Origin: a virus
Virus record (IMG/VR): IMGVR_UViG_3300043395_002432
Location: 1-64,000 of that record
Strand: one strand, 5' to 3'
Length of the DNA: 64,000 bases
Shown: positions 31,092 through 40,274 of the stretch, one piece after another
How the letters are laid out: the number at the start of each line of letters is the position of its first letter
Numbering within the stretch: the first letter of the stretch is position 1
Program-made: the position numbers and the translations under genes
The notes under the pieces: model-generated
What the model was told of the DNA's origin: nothing
Database searches by the model: none
What the model saw: the letters and a program-made list of their open reading frames with translations, nothing else

Positions 31092-32410
31092 TAGAGGGTC
31101 TCCTCGACGTAGGTGTCTACAGGCTGAACGTCCGCCGCAACCTCGTCAAAGCGGCTGTAGGTGCGTACTGAACCCGAGATCGACTTCGCCACGCGCACGG
31201 CGACCGCGCTCTGCATCGTGAAGACGTACTGCGCGATCTCCACATGGGCAGGAAGTTGCTTCTTCAGTTGCGCGAGCGTGCGCGGAAGGAGATCTTCGAA
31301 GAAGGCGGAGTCCCCGAGTAGAGCGGAGTCACGCACCTCAACCTCTACGCGAATCCGGTGGCTCGGACGCCAGTCCTCTTGCGGTGCCACGGCTGGCCGA
31401 ATGAGGAGCTTCCACGAGCCAGGGGCGGGCGTCAGCCTTAGGTGCGTGACCAGCATCGTGGTCGCCCCGTCATAGCTGTCCACGAAGAACTCGTTGTCGT
31501 CCGAATCCTTCATGACGATCCCGACCCACGAAGCCGCTCCAGAAAGCAGCTCTACCGGGGCGCTGAGCGTGAGTTCGTGTGTGTCCCCTGAAGCCACAGC
31601 GGTGACCGTGACGTCCTCCTCGACAGATTCCGCGTCAAGCGTGTCGACCGGAATGACGTCCGCTCGCACCAAGTCGAAGAGCGGAAGCCTCGGGTCAAGA
31701 TCCGTGTAGTACTGCCCCTCGATCTCGAACGTGTTCGCGGCAGGAAGGGCGTCGTAATACCACTTGTTGATCCAGTAGAGTCGCTTCACCGTCGCACGAA
31801 GACCTGACATCCTTGCCCGAAGCGAGATCGAATTCGTCGACCCGCGTTGTCCCCGCAGCCACATGGCCCGCTCCGTGGCCGCTCGCTGGTACGCCACGGG
31901 ATCGTACTCCTCCAGGGTGATCGCCATGTCTGCCGCAAGGTGCTTCAAGAAGCTCGGAGGTGACACCGTGAGCGTTCCTGCCGAAGGGGTCTCCGTTCCT
32001 GCGACCGTGAGGTAGCCCCCAATGGCGTTCACACTCCGCACCAACGTGCGCCGAATGCCCACGACGACGTCACCAGGGCTGATCGTGACGAGCTGATCCG
32101 GCTCCGAGACGAACAGCTCGAGGTACGCCTCTCCGGTCTCTGACTCTTCCGCAGTGACGCTGTTGGTGCTTGTGACGACGAGCGAGATCGGGGTCTGGCT
32201 CGACACCGAGAGCGCATGCCGCAAGGACGCCAGCTCGCTCGCACGCTCTCGAAGGTTCAGGGTGCTTTCCGCCATCGCTTCAATGAAGAGGCGAAACCAC
32301 CCACCGTTCTCCGGGTCGCGCTCGCGGTAGACCATTGGAATGGTTCGCCAGATCGTATCCGTCCAGCTCGGCTGGCCTACCGTTCCAGAGGAGCCAAAGG
32401 GACTCGCCAT
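31091..32410 (-). CDS. Baseplate protein, P2 gpI-like
   Basis: 439 residues. The N-terminal MVYRERDPENGGWFRLF, followed by a helical LRERASELASLRH, recalls phage tail protein I. A large beta insertion follows, and the C-terminal part (RRTLAQLKKQLPAHVEIAQYV-type segment) is typical of wedge proteins binding gpJ. It sits between J-like and fibre genes as in P2-type baseplates. Confidence 0.6.
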   Translation of the reverse strand: MASPFGSSGTVGQPSWTDTIWRTIPMVYRERDPENGGWFRLFIEAMAESTLNLRERASELASLRHALSVSSQTPISLVVTSTNSVTAEESETGEAYLELFVSEPDQLVTISPGDVVVGIRRTLVRSVNAIGGYLTVAGTETPSAGTLTVSPPSFLKHLAADMAITLEEYDPVAYQRAATERAMWLRGQRGSTNSISLRARMSGLRATVKRLYWINKWYYDALPAANTFEIEGQYYTDLDPRLPLFDLVRADVIPVDTLDAESVEEDVTVTAVASGDTHELTLSAPVELLSGAASWVGIVMKDSDDNEFFVDSYDGATTMLVTHLRLTPAPGSWKLLIRPAVAPQEDWRPSHRIRVEVEVRDSALLGDSAFFEDLLPRTLAQLKKQLPAHVEIAQYVFTMQSAVAVRVAKSISGSVRTYSRFDEVAADVQPVDTYVEETL

Positions 32411-32414
32411 GACC

Positions 32415-33101
32415 TCACCTCCAGTAAGAGACCACCAAGACCCAATCCGTCGTATCTACCCAGGGGTCATACTCGTCGAGCGTGATCGTGTCCCCGCTGA
32501 TCTCGTAGCCCGAGGTCAGCTCCAATCCGTTCAGTGTCACCCTCGGAACGCAGTTCGCATGCGGGGTCTCGCTTAGCTCCCACTCCCATGTCTCGTTGTC
32601 GAGCGTGAATGAATCCTGCTGATCTTGTCGATAAGTACCGGCACTTTCAAACGTGACCGTATCGCCATCCCGAACCACGACCCCGTTGCGAAAGTAGACC
32701 GCATCCCCCGAACGATACGCCACCAAGACGTTCCCCGTCGTTGGTGCGACCTGCCGAACGACCGTAGGGGTCACGTCCCTTGCTCCAGAGGAGGAGCGAG
32801 TCACGCTCATGACCCACATGGCCCCACTTGGCCGCAACGTCACCGGGGAATGATCCGTCGTGATTCGCTGCTGCGCCCCCGTCGACGGCGTCACCAAGAA
32901 GAGGTCGTCCGTGAAGGTCAGCTCCCCCGTAGAGGCTGTAAACGAGATCGATCCCCCACCGTAAAGGAAGAGATTACGATCCTCCACAGAAGCATTGAGC
33001 CAAGCATCGATCTGCTCCACCATCGAGCGAAAAATCGGATGCCATTGCTGATCCGCTGACGACGGATACTGGATCGAGAGCCGGGGGCTGGATGCGGGCA
33101 T
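32415..33101 (-). CDS. Structural protein of the baseplate region
   Basis: 228 residues, beta-rich, ending in NGLELTSGYEISGD and a Trp-rich tail typical of phage structural subunits. It lies five bases from the gpI-like gene and nine from the J-like gene, so it is co-translated with the wedge. Exact role unknown. Confidence 0.55.
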   Translation of the reverse strand: MPASSPRLSIQYPSSADQQWHPIFRSMVEQIDAWLNASVEDRNLFLYGGGSISFTASTGELTFTDDLFLVTPSTGAQQRITTDHSPVTLRPSGAMWVMSVTRSSSGARDVTPTVVRQVAPTTGNVLVAYRSGDAVYFRNGVVVRDGDTVTFESAGTYRQDQQDSFTLDNETWEWELSETPHANCVPRVTLNGLELTSGYEISGDTITLDEYDPWVDTTDWVLVVSYWR

Positions 33102-33110
33102 GAAGCCTCC

Positions 33111-35204
33111 TTAGAGGGACTGGATCAGGATCGTACCGGGGACGATCACCTGCTCTTGCGAAATGATCAGGTTTTGGTGTCCGTCGACGGAGACTTCCTC
33201 GCAAGCAATCGTGACATTGCACACGTCGACGCCAGGAACGGACTGAACCTCCTCGTAGACCTGCGAGATGTAAAGGTCGTCACCAAAGGCCCGCCGCTTG
33301 AGGAGTGTCCGAATGCGGGCATCGATCTGCCCTTGCACCTGAGAGAAGATGAAGCCGGTGAGCGCCCGGAACTCCACCGTAATGTCAGCCGAGACAAGGG
33401 CATCCGCCCCAGAGGAAACTCGCACGACATGGGCTACGTCACAACGCTCTTGAAGATACGTCTCGAGCGACCGGATCAGCCCGTTCGAAGGGGCGGTGTA
33501 GTCGTCGTTCTGATCGACGGACAAGATCGAAACCGAGATCACGTTGCTAAAGCCGTCCCCATCCAAGACCTCGTCCAGATGCGACCGAAGAAAGAAGAAT
33601 GCGTTCGTCACCGTCTCTCGAGCGGTTTCACCAAGAGAGGAGAGCGCGTCGGCACGCGTCTTCGAGGCTGCAGCCTCGGTGTCAATGGAGGTCATGGCCC
33701 CCTCAATGGAGGCGCGGTGCGTTCCCACCTCTGTGGTCGAGGTCTCCACCAAGGAGATCGTAGAGGTGACGCTCGAGAGCGTAGTCGTCATCTCCGAGAT
33801 CGCCGCGTCCAGGGTCTCGAGGGCGGATTCGAGATCGTCTTGCAAATCCTGTAGGTGCGTGGCGTCAGCCACGATGGAGACGTCGCTCGAAGCCTCCATT
33901 GCCGCAATGACCTGCGGGATCGTCATGTCGTAGCTTTCGCTCTCGGAGGCGGTGGCCCCGGTAAGGGTCGTCGAGACCGAGGACAAGCCCGTCACCCGCC
34001 CCTTCAGACGGTGGGTCTGCTCTCGGAGCGAGGCGATCCGAGCGGTGAGGTTGACTCCTGCCGTCTCCAGCCCGTCACACGCCGTGCCAATCGTGGTGCA
34101 ATGCCCGTCCACGTCGTCCATGCTGGCGGAGATCGTGTCCCCTGCTGAAGCGACCGCGTCGACGTAGTCTTGGTGGCCAGCCGAGGCGAGCGTGATGTAC
34201 GAATTCGCTCGAAGATCCCCACTGGTGCTGCGAGCTACGAAGGCTTTCGCTTGCGATACAGCCCCGTAATCCGCCGAGGAATACGCCGAGGCGACCGCCG
34301 TGTAGTCCTCCGTCGTAATGCAGATGTCGCGGGCTGCAGCATACGAAGGTGCCTTCGCCTTCGCCTCGTCGATCCCCTCGGGATCAGCGCCCCCCGTGCA
34401 ACGCTCGGTCTGAGAGATCGTGAAGTTGATCGCAGAAGCCCCATACGAGAACGGGGAGACGACCGCGTTGACTCCGTTGATGTTGCCCTGAAGCCCCGAG
34501 GTCACGACATAAGCGATCTTCACCTCCAGCCCGGAAGCTGGAATGGCAGCACTCTGCCCGTTGCCGAATCGCACCAAGGGAGGATTCTGGTGATACCAGA
34601 CCTCGAACTCGTTCCCCTCCTCGAAGGTGAGGTTGGTGACCTCCTCCCACTCTACGCCGTCGACCCAGACCCGCACCGAATCCTTTGCGACGTACTTGCC
34701 CACGGGGACGGGAAGCGCGAACTCCTGATCGGGAACGCCAGCCCCTGTCAAGGTGATCGAAGTCGAGTAGCCCTCTCGCACCGAAATCGAATTCGCTTCC
34801 GTAGAGGAGGCTGCGAAGCTGCTCTCCGCCAGCGTCTCCACGATGAAGCCACTCGCGTTCCTGAATTGAAAGCCAGCAGGGAGCGTGAAGGCGAAGTCAT
34901 ACGTCTGAGAGGGGGCGACCGAGATCGTACCGGCACCAGAAACCGCTGGGCGCATTCTGTAGCCAATCTGCCGACACAGGCGCTCCACGTTCGCCCGCTC
35001 CCTCGCCGTCGCAAGGTACGACTCGAGCGCCCGCCGGTCTATGTAGAAGCTCAAGGACTCGCCCACGAACGCGATCAAGTCCACCAGCATCATGCCCATG
35101 CTCGATGCCGCGAAGTCGTTGTAAGTATCCCCGTACTTCGTCTCAATTCGCTTGAGCAGTTCGTTGACGATGGTATCAAAGTCACGCGCAAGGTAGTGCT
35201 GCAT
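33111..35204 (-). CDS. Baseplate wedge protein, gpJ/gp6-like, with coiled-coil insert
   Basis: 697 residues. N-terminal 320 and C-terminal 130 residues fit Baseplate_J (LVDLIAFVGESLSFYIDRRALES near 30-55; FSQVQGQIDARIRTLLKRR near the end). Between them (about 330-550) is a Ser/Thr/Glu-rich heptad region (DATHLQDLQDDLESALETLD...) likely to be a long coiled coil, unusual for J proteins. Family knowledge: J subunits form the wedge that opens on infection. Confidence 0.7.
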   Translation of the reverse strand: MQHYLARDFDTIVNELLKRIETKYGDTYNDFAASSMGMMLVDLIAFVGESLSFYIDRRALESYLATARERANVERLCRQIGYRMRPAVSGAGTISVAPSQTYDFAFTLPAGFQFRNASGFIVETLAESSFAASSTEANSISVREGYSTSITLTGAGVPDQEFALPVPVGKYVAKDSVRVWVDGVEWEEVTNLTFEEGNEFEVWYHQNPPLVRFGNGQSAAIPASGLEVKIAYVVTSGLQGNINGVNAVVSPFSYGASAINFTISQTERCTGGADPEGIDEAKAKAPSYAAARDICITTEDYTAVASAYSSADYGAVSQAKAFVARSTSGDLRANSYITLASAGHQDYVDAVASAGDTISASMDDVDGHCTTIGTACDGLETAGVNLTARIASLREQTHRLKGRVTGLSSVSTTLTGATASESESYDMTIPQVIAAMEASSDVSIVADATHLQDLQDDLESALETLDAAISEMTTTLSSVTSTISLVETSTTEVGTHRASIEGAMTSIDTEAAASKTRADALSSLGETARETVTNAFFFLRSHLDEVLDGDGFSNVISVSILSVDQNDDYTAPSNGLIRSLETYLQERCDVAHVVRVSSGADALVSADITVEFRALTGFIFSQVQGQIDARIRTLLKRRAFGDDLYISQVYEEVQSVPGVDVCNVTIACEEVSVDGHQNLIISQEQVIVPGTILIQSL

Positions 35205-35211
35205 TTTCCCC

Positions 35212-35571
35212 TCACAGCATCGGTACGCGCATGGACAAGGTCTGTTGAACCCCCGTCCTCGCGTAGATCAGGGTGACGTTTGCTTCGTTCCCCACGAAGC
35301 GAACCTGAATGTCTCGAATCTGAATCCGACGCTCTTGCGCCCGCAAGCTCTGCCGAATCTCCTCTCGAATGAGGTTCGCCACCACCGGGGTGGCCCCCTC
35401 GAAGAGGAATCGCTTGAGCGCGCTCCCCACGGAGGGACGGTACACACGCTCTCCACGCTGCACCAAGAGGATCTGGTGGATCGACTGCCGAATCGCCTCC
35501 TCATCCGAAGGAGGTGCTGCCGGAAGCTGATCCCCAGATGCCCACGGAAAGGAAAGTGTCTGGATCGCCAT
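35212..35571 (-). CDS. Baseplate wedge protein gp25-like
   Basis: 119 residues, the size of gp25/gpW. LLVQRGERVYRPSVGSAL (about 33-50) followed by KRFLFE is the family signature. gp25 joins the wedge to the sheath. It lies next to the J-like gene as expected. Confidence 0.8.
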   Translation of the reverse strand: MAIQTLSFPWASGDQLPAAPPSDEEAIRQSIHQILLVQRGERVYRPSVGSALKRFLFEGATPVVANLIREEIRQSLRAQERRIQIRDIQVRFVGNEANVTLIYARTGVQQTLSMRVPML

Positions 35572-35595
35572 GTCCTCTGCTTACCGCTTCGCCCC

Positions 35596-35943
35596 TCAGT
35601 AGTCGAGCGGACAGAGCGGAAAGGAGGGCAGCGTTGGAAGCTGAAGCGAGGGCAAGTCCAGATCAATGTCGATGGAAAGCGTCGGAAGCGACGGAAGCGG
35701 GAAAGAGATCGAGAAGCGAAGATCCAAGTCTGGAAGGGTCGGCAGGTTGAGGGTCGGCAAATCCAGATCGATGTCAATGCTCAGGATCGGAAGAGTCGGG
35801 AGCGGAAGAGTCGGGAGACGAGGCAGGCGAACACTGAGTCGCGGAATCTCCGGCAACGTGAGCTTCGGCAAGTCGAGATCCAAGTCGAAGCTCAACGTCG
35901 GAAGCATTGGGAGCGGGGGGATCGGAAAGCGACACCGGCTCAG
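35596..35943 (-). CDS. Leu-Pro-Asp repeat protein
   Basis: About 115 residues made almost entirely of repeats such as LSIDIDLDLPTLNLPTLP, with strict alternation of Leu/Ile with Asp, and Pro every 3-5 residues. This suggests an extended or beta-solenoid rod. The start is uncertain: CTG at 35943 overlaps the lysin stop as CTGA behind AAGGTG, or ATG at 35907 without a ribosome site. It sits between lysin and gp25, so a virion role is likely. Confidence 0.5.
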   Translation of the reverse strand: MSRCRFPIPPLPMLPTLSFDLDLDLPKLTLPEIPRLSVRLPRLPTLPLPTLPILSIDIDLDLPTLNLPTLPDLDLRFSISFPLPSLPTLSIDIDLDLPSLQLPTLPSFPLCPLDY

Positions 35944-36644
35944 GGGATCACCTTCTGGCTCTTCGAGAAGAGGATCGTGAGGGGCTTGGTGAGCTTCAGG
36001 TTCTTCTCCGCGAGGAGCTTCTGGAAGGTCTTGGGGCGATAGCCGGTCTGGTTGGCCAGTGAATCCAAGCTCTCGAGCCACGCGAGGCGCACCTTGAGGT
36101 ACTGCTCGAGCCATACCAGCTCACGCCCGCCGTCACTTGGTGGAGACTCGGGGAAGCGATTCCGCAGCTTCTGCCAATCGACCCCCTGGACGTAGCTGTC
36201 CAGCACCACGGCGAAGGAGAGCGGCTCCACAAGGCCGAGCTTGGTGGCGTAGTTGTACGCGGGAAGCGCGTAGAGCTGGTGAAAGATCGTGTCCTGCGCC
36301 GCTTGCATGACCGGGTCAGAGCCAGCCGCCTCGAGCAGGGCTTTCAGGGCGGTGTTCCCCGAACCCTGATCCTGCTTCAAGATCACGACGTAGCTCTTGA
36401 GCTTCGCCGCGAGGGAACCCCCTCGCGTGATGTACTCCTCCACGATCCGATCCAGGGTGTCGGGTTTATCCGCCGCCTGGAACCAGCCATAGCTCAGCCC
36501 CCCCTTGTCCTTGGGGTGATCCGCAATTCGAGAGAAGCCCCCGGTCGGAGAGCCAGTCTCGAAGCTGCGAATGATCTGAAGGGCAGCAGCGTACCCTGGC
36601 GTCCCAATTGCGTACTGCGAGGGCGCTTGAGATGTCTCAGCCAT
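35940..36644 (-). CDS. GH46 chitosanase-like lysin
   Basis: 234 residues. IIRSFETG (Glu29) and HPKDKGGLSYGWFQ (Asp46) match the paired acidic residues of GH46-type glycoside hydrolases, followed by an all-helical core. Phage members act as peptidoglycan hydrolases, either in lysis or on the tail. Placement among baseplate genes favours a virion-borne enzyme, but an endolysin role is equally open. Confidence 0.55.
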   Translation of the reverse strand: MAETSQAPSQYAIGTPGYAAALQIIRSFETGSPTGGFSRIADHPKDKGGLSYGWFQAADKPDTLDRIVEEYITRGGSLAAKLKSYVVILKQDQGSGNTALKALLEAAGSDPVMQAAQDTIFHQLYALPAYNYATKLGLVEPLSFAVVLDSYVQGVDWQKLRNRFPESPPSDGGRELVWLEQYLKVRLAWLESLDSLANQTGYRPKTFQKLLAEKNLKLTKPLTILFSKSQKVIP

Positions 36645-36677
36645 GTCGTTTCTCCGTCATGAGTCCCTTAGCCACGA

Positions 36678-36977
36678 TCAACGAGATTCGCCCATTGGGT
36701 AGAGCATGACGTCCACCCACGCCGAGAGATGGTGCCGATCCTCGTCGCTGTAGTCGACCGCGCTCACCAAGAAGATCACCACGTCGCTCGCATGCGCCTC
36801 GATCAGATCGCACAAGTAGTCCTCGGAAGGAATCACCCGCCCCACGGATTCCTCCCACCGCTGTAGCACCAAGTAGATCCCCGGACGCCTGATCCCAAGC
36901 AGCCGAAGGGCGACCTCACCCTCGCGCTGCTGCACCTCCCGAACCTCCTCCCCCCATTCGCCCTGAAAGACCCTCAT
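36678..36977 (-). CDS. Hypothetical protein, 99 aa
   Basis: Small acidic alpha/beta protein (VVIFLVSAVDYSDEDRHHLS). The ATG at 36977 follows GAGGTGGCC. Part of the operon starting at 37494. Family not recognised. Confidence 0.6.
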   Translation of the reverse strand: MRVFQGEWGEEVREVQQREGEVALRLLGIRRPGIYLVLQRWEESVGRVIPSEDYLCDLIEAHASDVVIFLVSAVDYSDEDRHHLSAWVDVMLYPMGESR

Positions 36978-36984
36978 GGCCACC

Positions 36985-37494
36985 TCACTTGGTGCCGAGC
37001 TTGGAGAGACCTTCGTTCACCTCGGCGTCCAAGCGTAGCAGCGTACTGACCAAGTCGTCAAATTCACCAAAGGACTGAAGGGTCTCCAGCAAATTCGCAT
37101 GCCCCTCAGCTCCAGCAGCGGCAGCCATTCCCGTGTGCGAGCGATTCGACGGCTTGATCGTAGGATCAGCCATGATCCCCTTCAAGACCCGATTCCGAAT
37201 CCCCCCACCACGCGTCCGAGCCTCATTCGCGTCGAGGAGCGCCTCCTGCGAGATCGAATTCGCTTCGGCGGGCTGAAGGTACATCAGCCGCTCCGCACCA
37301 AGTATCTTCTCTACGCGCTCAGCCTGGATCTGCACCCGCGAGAGCATCCCCTGAAGGCTCGAAGCCAACGCCTCAAGCTGCCCCCGAGCGACCTCTCGCT
37401 CCATCGGGGAAGATTCGCGCCACAACCGCTGACGAGCGGCGTTCGCGTCCTCGGAATCCCCGTAGATCGATAGCAATGCAAGAAAGAGCCTCAT
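36985..37494 (-). CDS. Hypothetical helical protein, 169 aa
   Basis: Predicted helices throughout (ARGQLEALASSLQGMLSRVQ), compatible with a coiled-coil or assembly factor. A palindrome copy is read as ANSIS. GGAGGGATCA before the ATG and a TTGACA-type promoter just upstream. Function unknown. Confidence 0.6.
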   Translation of the reverse strand: MRLFLALLSIYGDSEDANAARQRLWRESSPMEREVARGQLEALASSLQGMLSRVQIQAERVEKILGAERLMYLQPAEANSISQEALLDANEARTRGGGIRNRVLKGIMADPTIKPSNRSHTGMAAAAGAEGHANLLETLQSFGEFDDLVSTLLRLDAEVNEGLSKLGTK

Positions 37495-37512
37495 TGATCC
37501 CTCCGCTCTAAG

Positions 37513-37543
37513 CGTATACACCAAGACCCGCCGAACGTGTCAA
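37513..37543 (-). promoter_or_regulatory. TTGACA-type promoter
   Basis: Minus strand TTGACA, 19 nt, TATACG, 18 nt before the ATG at 37494. It overlaps the end of the helicase-loader gene. Confidence 0.55.
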
Positions 37544-38145
37544 GAAGCAGCCTTGATCCCGAGGGCGTCCCGAGCCTCTCGCGCATGCTCGATCCGCTGA
37601 TTCGTCCCCTCGATCTCCAACGGCGTCACACAGTCACGCAGCGCCTCCAGCGTCGACTTCATCAGGAAGTCGGGAAGCCGCGCCTTCACCACGTTGGTGC
37701 TGATCAGGGTCACACGCCGGTGGAGCATCCGGTGCCGAAGCAGCTCGTCGAAGACTTGCTCGTTGAACCCCTTACCGTCCGCCCGCTCCTTCCCAAGATC
37801 GTCCAGCCCAAGCACCTGAACCGAACGCATGCGCTCGATCATGCTCTCCTGCGCGTCGAACATGGTGCGCTGAAAGATGAAGTCCTTGATCGCCGCACTC
37901 TCCACGAAGAGGGCAGTATGCCGGTGACGACGCGCCTCCTGCAAGGCAGCGCAGACGAACGTCGTCTTGCCGATTCCGTTGTTCCCGCAAAGGAGCAGCC
38001 CGCGCCCCGCCATGACGTGCGACTCGATCTCCCTGAGGTACGCCTGAAGGATCTCAGGAAAGCGCGTCGGATCGATCTCTTTGGGGTAGTATCGGGGCGG
38101 GATCTGCATCCGCTCCATGTCGGACAAGGTGAGGGGGCGTTTCAT
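37540..38145 (-). CDS. DnaC/IstB-type helicase loader ATPase
   Basis: 201 residues. Walker A GNNGIGKT (54-61), Walker B VLGLDDLG (111-118) and sensor 1 region TLISTN. Family knowledge: such AAA+ proteins load the replicative helicase onto DNA. The start at 38145 follows GGAGGTTCC, and a strong promoter lies 16 nt upstream. The helicase itself is not in the window. Confidence 0.75.
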   Translation of the reverse strand: MKRPLTLSDMERMQIPPRYYPKEIDPTRFPEILQAYLREIESHVMAGRGLLLCGNNGIGKTTFVCAALQEARRHRHTALFVESAAIKDFIFQRTMFDAQESMIERMRSVQVLGLDDLGKERADGKGFNEQVFDELLRHRMLHRRVTLISTNVVKARLPDFLMKSTLEALRDCVTPLEIEGTNQRIEHAREARDALGIKAAS

Positions 38146-38161
38146 GGAACCTCCAAGCACC

Positions 38162-38220
38162 AATATAGGCTCACCCCACAGATAGACAGCCCCCAGCGCA
38201 CCTCTTGACGGAGGCTTTAC
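38162..38220 (-). promoter_or_regulatory. Promoter of the helicase loader gene
   Basis: Minus strand GTAAAGCCTCCGTCAAG (38204-38220), 35 nt, CTATATT (38162-38168). One of the cleanest copies of the arrangement. Confidence 0.68.
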
Positions 38221-38630
38221 TGCACCACCGCCATGAGATCCAACACCGCCTCGGCCTGCGCGAGACTCGGCAACTTCGCACCAAAGTCCAGCTCAAGCCC
38301 CGTCGTGACGTAGACCGGCTGCATCCCAGGACGCTTGCACACCAAGAGGTACTTCTTCGACCCGGCAGCACGGCTCCAGCCGGTGGGATATCCCCGATTC
38401 GGATACGATCCGGGCGCGGGCGTCCCGTCCCAATCCTGATCCTTCAGGTAGGCCGAGATCGTCGGGTTGAACGCCCGAAGGAAGTCCCCCGGCTTCTCAA
38501 GCTCCTTCGCAGAGAAGAGGGTCATGGCCTCGTTCTGGGCGTAGAGGTTGAAGGCATCCTCTGCCCAGAACGGCACCTCCATCGGCTCGGACTCACTTCC
38601 CTCGTTGAGCGCGTCAATCAGTGTTCGCAT
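38217..38630 (-). CDS. Hypothetical protein, 137 aa
   Basis: Acidic N-terminus, a Gly/Pro/Tyr-rich middle (GSYPNRGYPTGWSR) and a beta-strand pair (KKYLLVCKRPGMQPVYVTTG). GGGAGACCCC before the ATG. Family not recognised. Confidence 0.6.
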   Translation of the reverse strand: MRTLIDALNEGSESEPMEVPFWAEDAFNLYAQNEAMTLFSAKELEKPGDFLRAFNPTISAYLKDQDWDGTPAPGSYPNRGYPTGWSRAAGSKKYLLVCKRPGMQPVYVTTGLELDFGAKLPSLAQAEAVLDLMAVVQ

Positions 38631-38671
38631 GGGGTCTCCCTCTCCTGGGGTAACCCCTACGAAGGCTTAGA

Positions 38672-39262
38672 TCAAAAATCATCCATGTTGAATTTGCCCG
38701 AATCGAACTCCCGCTCCTTCAGGTGCTTCTTTCCGGCGGGGACTTGGGCGTCCGCTTGCTGCGAGAGCATCTTGGTGAACCGCTCGGCAGGATTCGTCTT
38801 GTCGAGGAAGTCCTGAAGCAGCGTCGTCCGCTCCCGCACCAAGACCGGGAGCCTCGGCAGCCCCATTGGGAACTGCGCCCGAAGCTGGAGCGCGTAGACC
38901 TCGTACAGCTCAATGGCTCGAGCCATGACCGGGCCGCTGTTGTGGGCGCAAGTCAGAACGAAGCTCCGCAACACTCCCCAATCCAGAGGCTGCGCCACGA
39001 ACTTGCCTTCGGGGAGGAGGTGTCCGTACTTGCGTTCCACCCCGTCCTTGTAGGCTTGGTACGCCTCGATCCGCCACTGCTTGCGTAGCGCCTCAATGTC
39101 CGTCACCCGCTCCTTGGTGCGCTCCTTGGGCGGAGGGACACGATCCTCGAACAATGCCTGAGCCTTCCGCTCTGCTCGCTTCTCCTCCGTCCTCCGCTTA
39201 GACTCCTCCCCTCGCTCAATAGCACTCTCTACGCGAAACCGAAGCAGCTTCATGTCGCTCAC
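38672..39262 (-). CDS. Hypothetical helical basic protein, 196 aa
   Basis: Very charged N-terminal helix (ERGEESKRRTEEKRAERKA), then a compact helical domain. GTG start with GGAGGAACGG. It lies two genes from the helicase loader, so a replication role is possible but only by position. Confidence 0.6.
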   Translation of the reverse strand: MSDMKLLRFRVESAIERGEESKRRTEEKRAERKAQALFEDRVPPPKERTKERVTDIEALRKQWRIEAYQAYKDGVERKYGHLLPEGKFVAQPLDWGVLRSFVLTCAHNSGPVMARAIELYEVYALQLRAQFPMGLPRLPVLVRERTTLLQDFLDKTNPAERFTKMLSQQADAQVPAGKKHLKEREFDSGKFNMDDF

Positions 39263-39292
39263 CCGTTCCTCCGCATTCGAATTCGTCTTAGC

Positions 39293-39805
39293 CTACCGGG
39301 CCGTCTTGAGCGTAGGACGACCGCCACTCGGCGTCGTCGAGATCAGCTTGGTCTGAATGAAGAGATCGAACTCCGCCCTAAGGTCGACCTCCGAGATCAG
39401 GATGTCTCCGCCCATGTACGCTGGGCAGATCCACGCCCCCACCTCGGCATTCCAGACCCACTCCTGCCCCTGGAGGAGCTTGCGCGCTGCCGTCATGAGG
39501 AGCGCCATTCGCTTCGCCTTCGCGTCCGTCCCCCGGTGGGCCTCTACGTCCCCCGTGAATTGCAGGACGAACATGGAATTGAGCCGCAACCGCTCGATCA
39601 GATCCGGGTAGATCTGCTCGCAGGTTCGCACCAAGGCGATGAAGATCGCCATGCCGCTGACTTGCGACACCACGCTCAGCGAAGGCTTGTACGCCTCCAC
39701 CACCAAGCCACAGCCCAGGTCGACCCGTGTGACCTGCTGCGCGTGGGCATTGATCGTGTCCGCCAACGAGACCAATCCCCCACCGAACGTATCCATGAAC
39801 GACAT
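39293..39805 (-). CDS. Hypothetical protein, 170 aa
   Basis: Mixed protein with LGCGLVVEAYKPSLSVVSQVSG and a C-terminal RAEFDLFIQTKL. The start at 39805 follows GAGGG at 8 nt, with a TTGACA-like promoter upstream. Family not recognised. Confidence 0.6.
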   Translation of the reverse strand: MSFMDTFGGGLVSLADTINAHAQQVTRVDLGCGLVVEAYKPSLSVVSQVSGMAIFIALVRTCEQIYPDLIERLRLNSMFVLQFTGDVEAHRGTDAKAKRMALLMTAARKLLQGQEWVWNAEVGAWICPAYMGGDILISEVDLRAEFDLFIQTKLISTTPSGGRPTLKTAR

Positions 39806-39823
39806 CAGAAGCCCTCGTCCACA

Positions 39824-39866
39824 AGGATACCCACCCACCCCGAATGGATCGCTAAGAACCTGCTAA
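39824..39866 (-). promoter_or_regulatory. Promoter-like element, flipped orientation
   Basis: Minus strand TTAGCAGGTTCTTAGCG, 19 nt, GTATCCT (39824-39830), 18 nt before the ATG at 39805. Confidence 0.5.
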
Positions 39867-39894
39867 GGCGGAGGCGACGACGAATTCGAATTCG

Positions 39895-40272
39895 TCAGAT
39901 CCCGAAGGGAGACTTCGTCGGCAACGCCCCTCGCGCCTCCTCCTCGGCTCGCTTCCGCTCCTCGCGCTTCCGCTCCTGCCGCACCTGACTGATCCGAATC
40001 GCCAGCTCGTTCTCCTTCCGCTTCAGCCCCCGCTCCTCCAAGAAGATCGTCGTGCGCGCCTTCTCCCGCATGCGGTAAAGCTCCTGCACCAAGTCTGACT
40101 TCGCTTGGTGCATCTTTCGCAGCTTGATCATCTCCTCCGTCGTCAGCTCGCGCCCTTTGCGAGCGTCAGACATCTCCTTGACGAACGCTCGCTGCTTGGC
40201 CGAGAGCTTGACCGCCAGCAAGTCACTGATCACGACGAGCATGCTCAGATCGTTATCGTCGAATGCGAACAT
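39895..40272 (-). CDS. Coiled-coil protein, 125 aa
   Basis: Nearly all helix with long Lys/Arg/Glu heptads (RKREERKRAEEEARG near the end) and a hydrophobic N-terminus (LVVISDLLAVKL). GGAGTAGCC before the ATG. It may bind nucleic acid or act as a scaffold. Unknown function. Confidence 0.6.
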   Translation of the reverse strand: MFAFDDNDLSMLVVISDLLAVKLSAKQRAFVKEMSDARKGRELTTEEMIKLRKMHQAKSDLVQELYRMREKARTTIFLEERGLKRKENELAIRISQVRQERKREERKRAEEEARGALPTKSPFGI

Positions 40273-40274
40273 GG

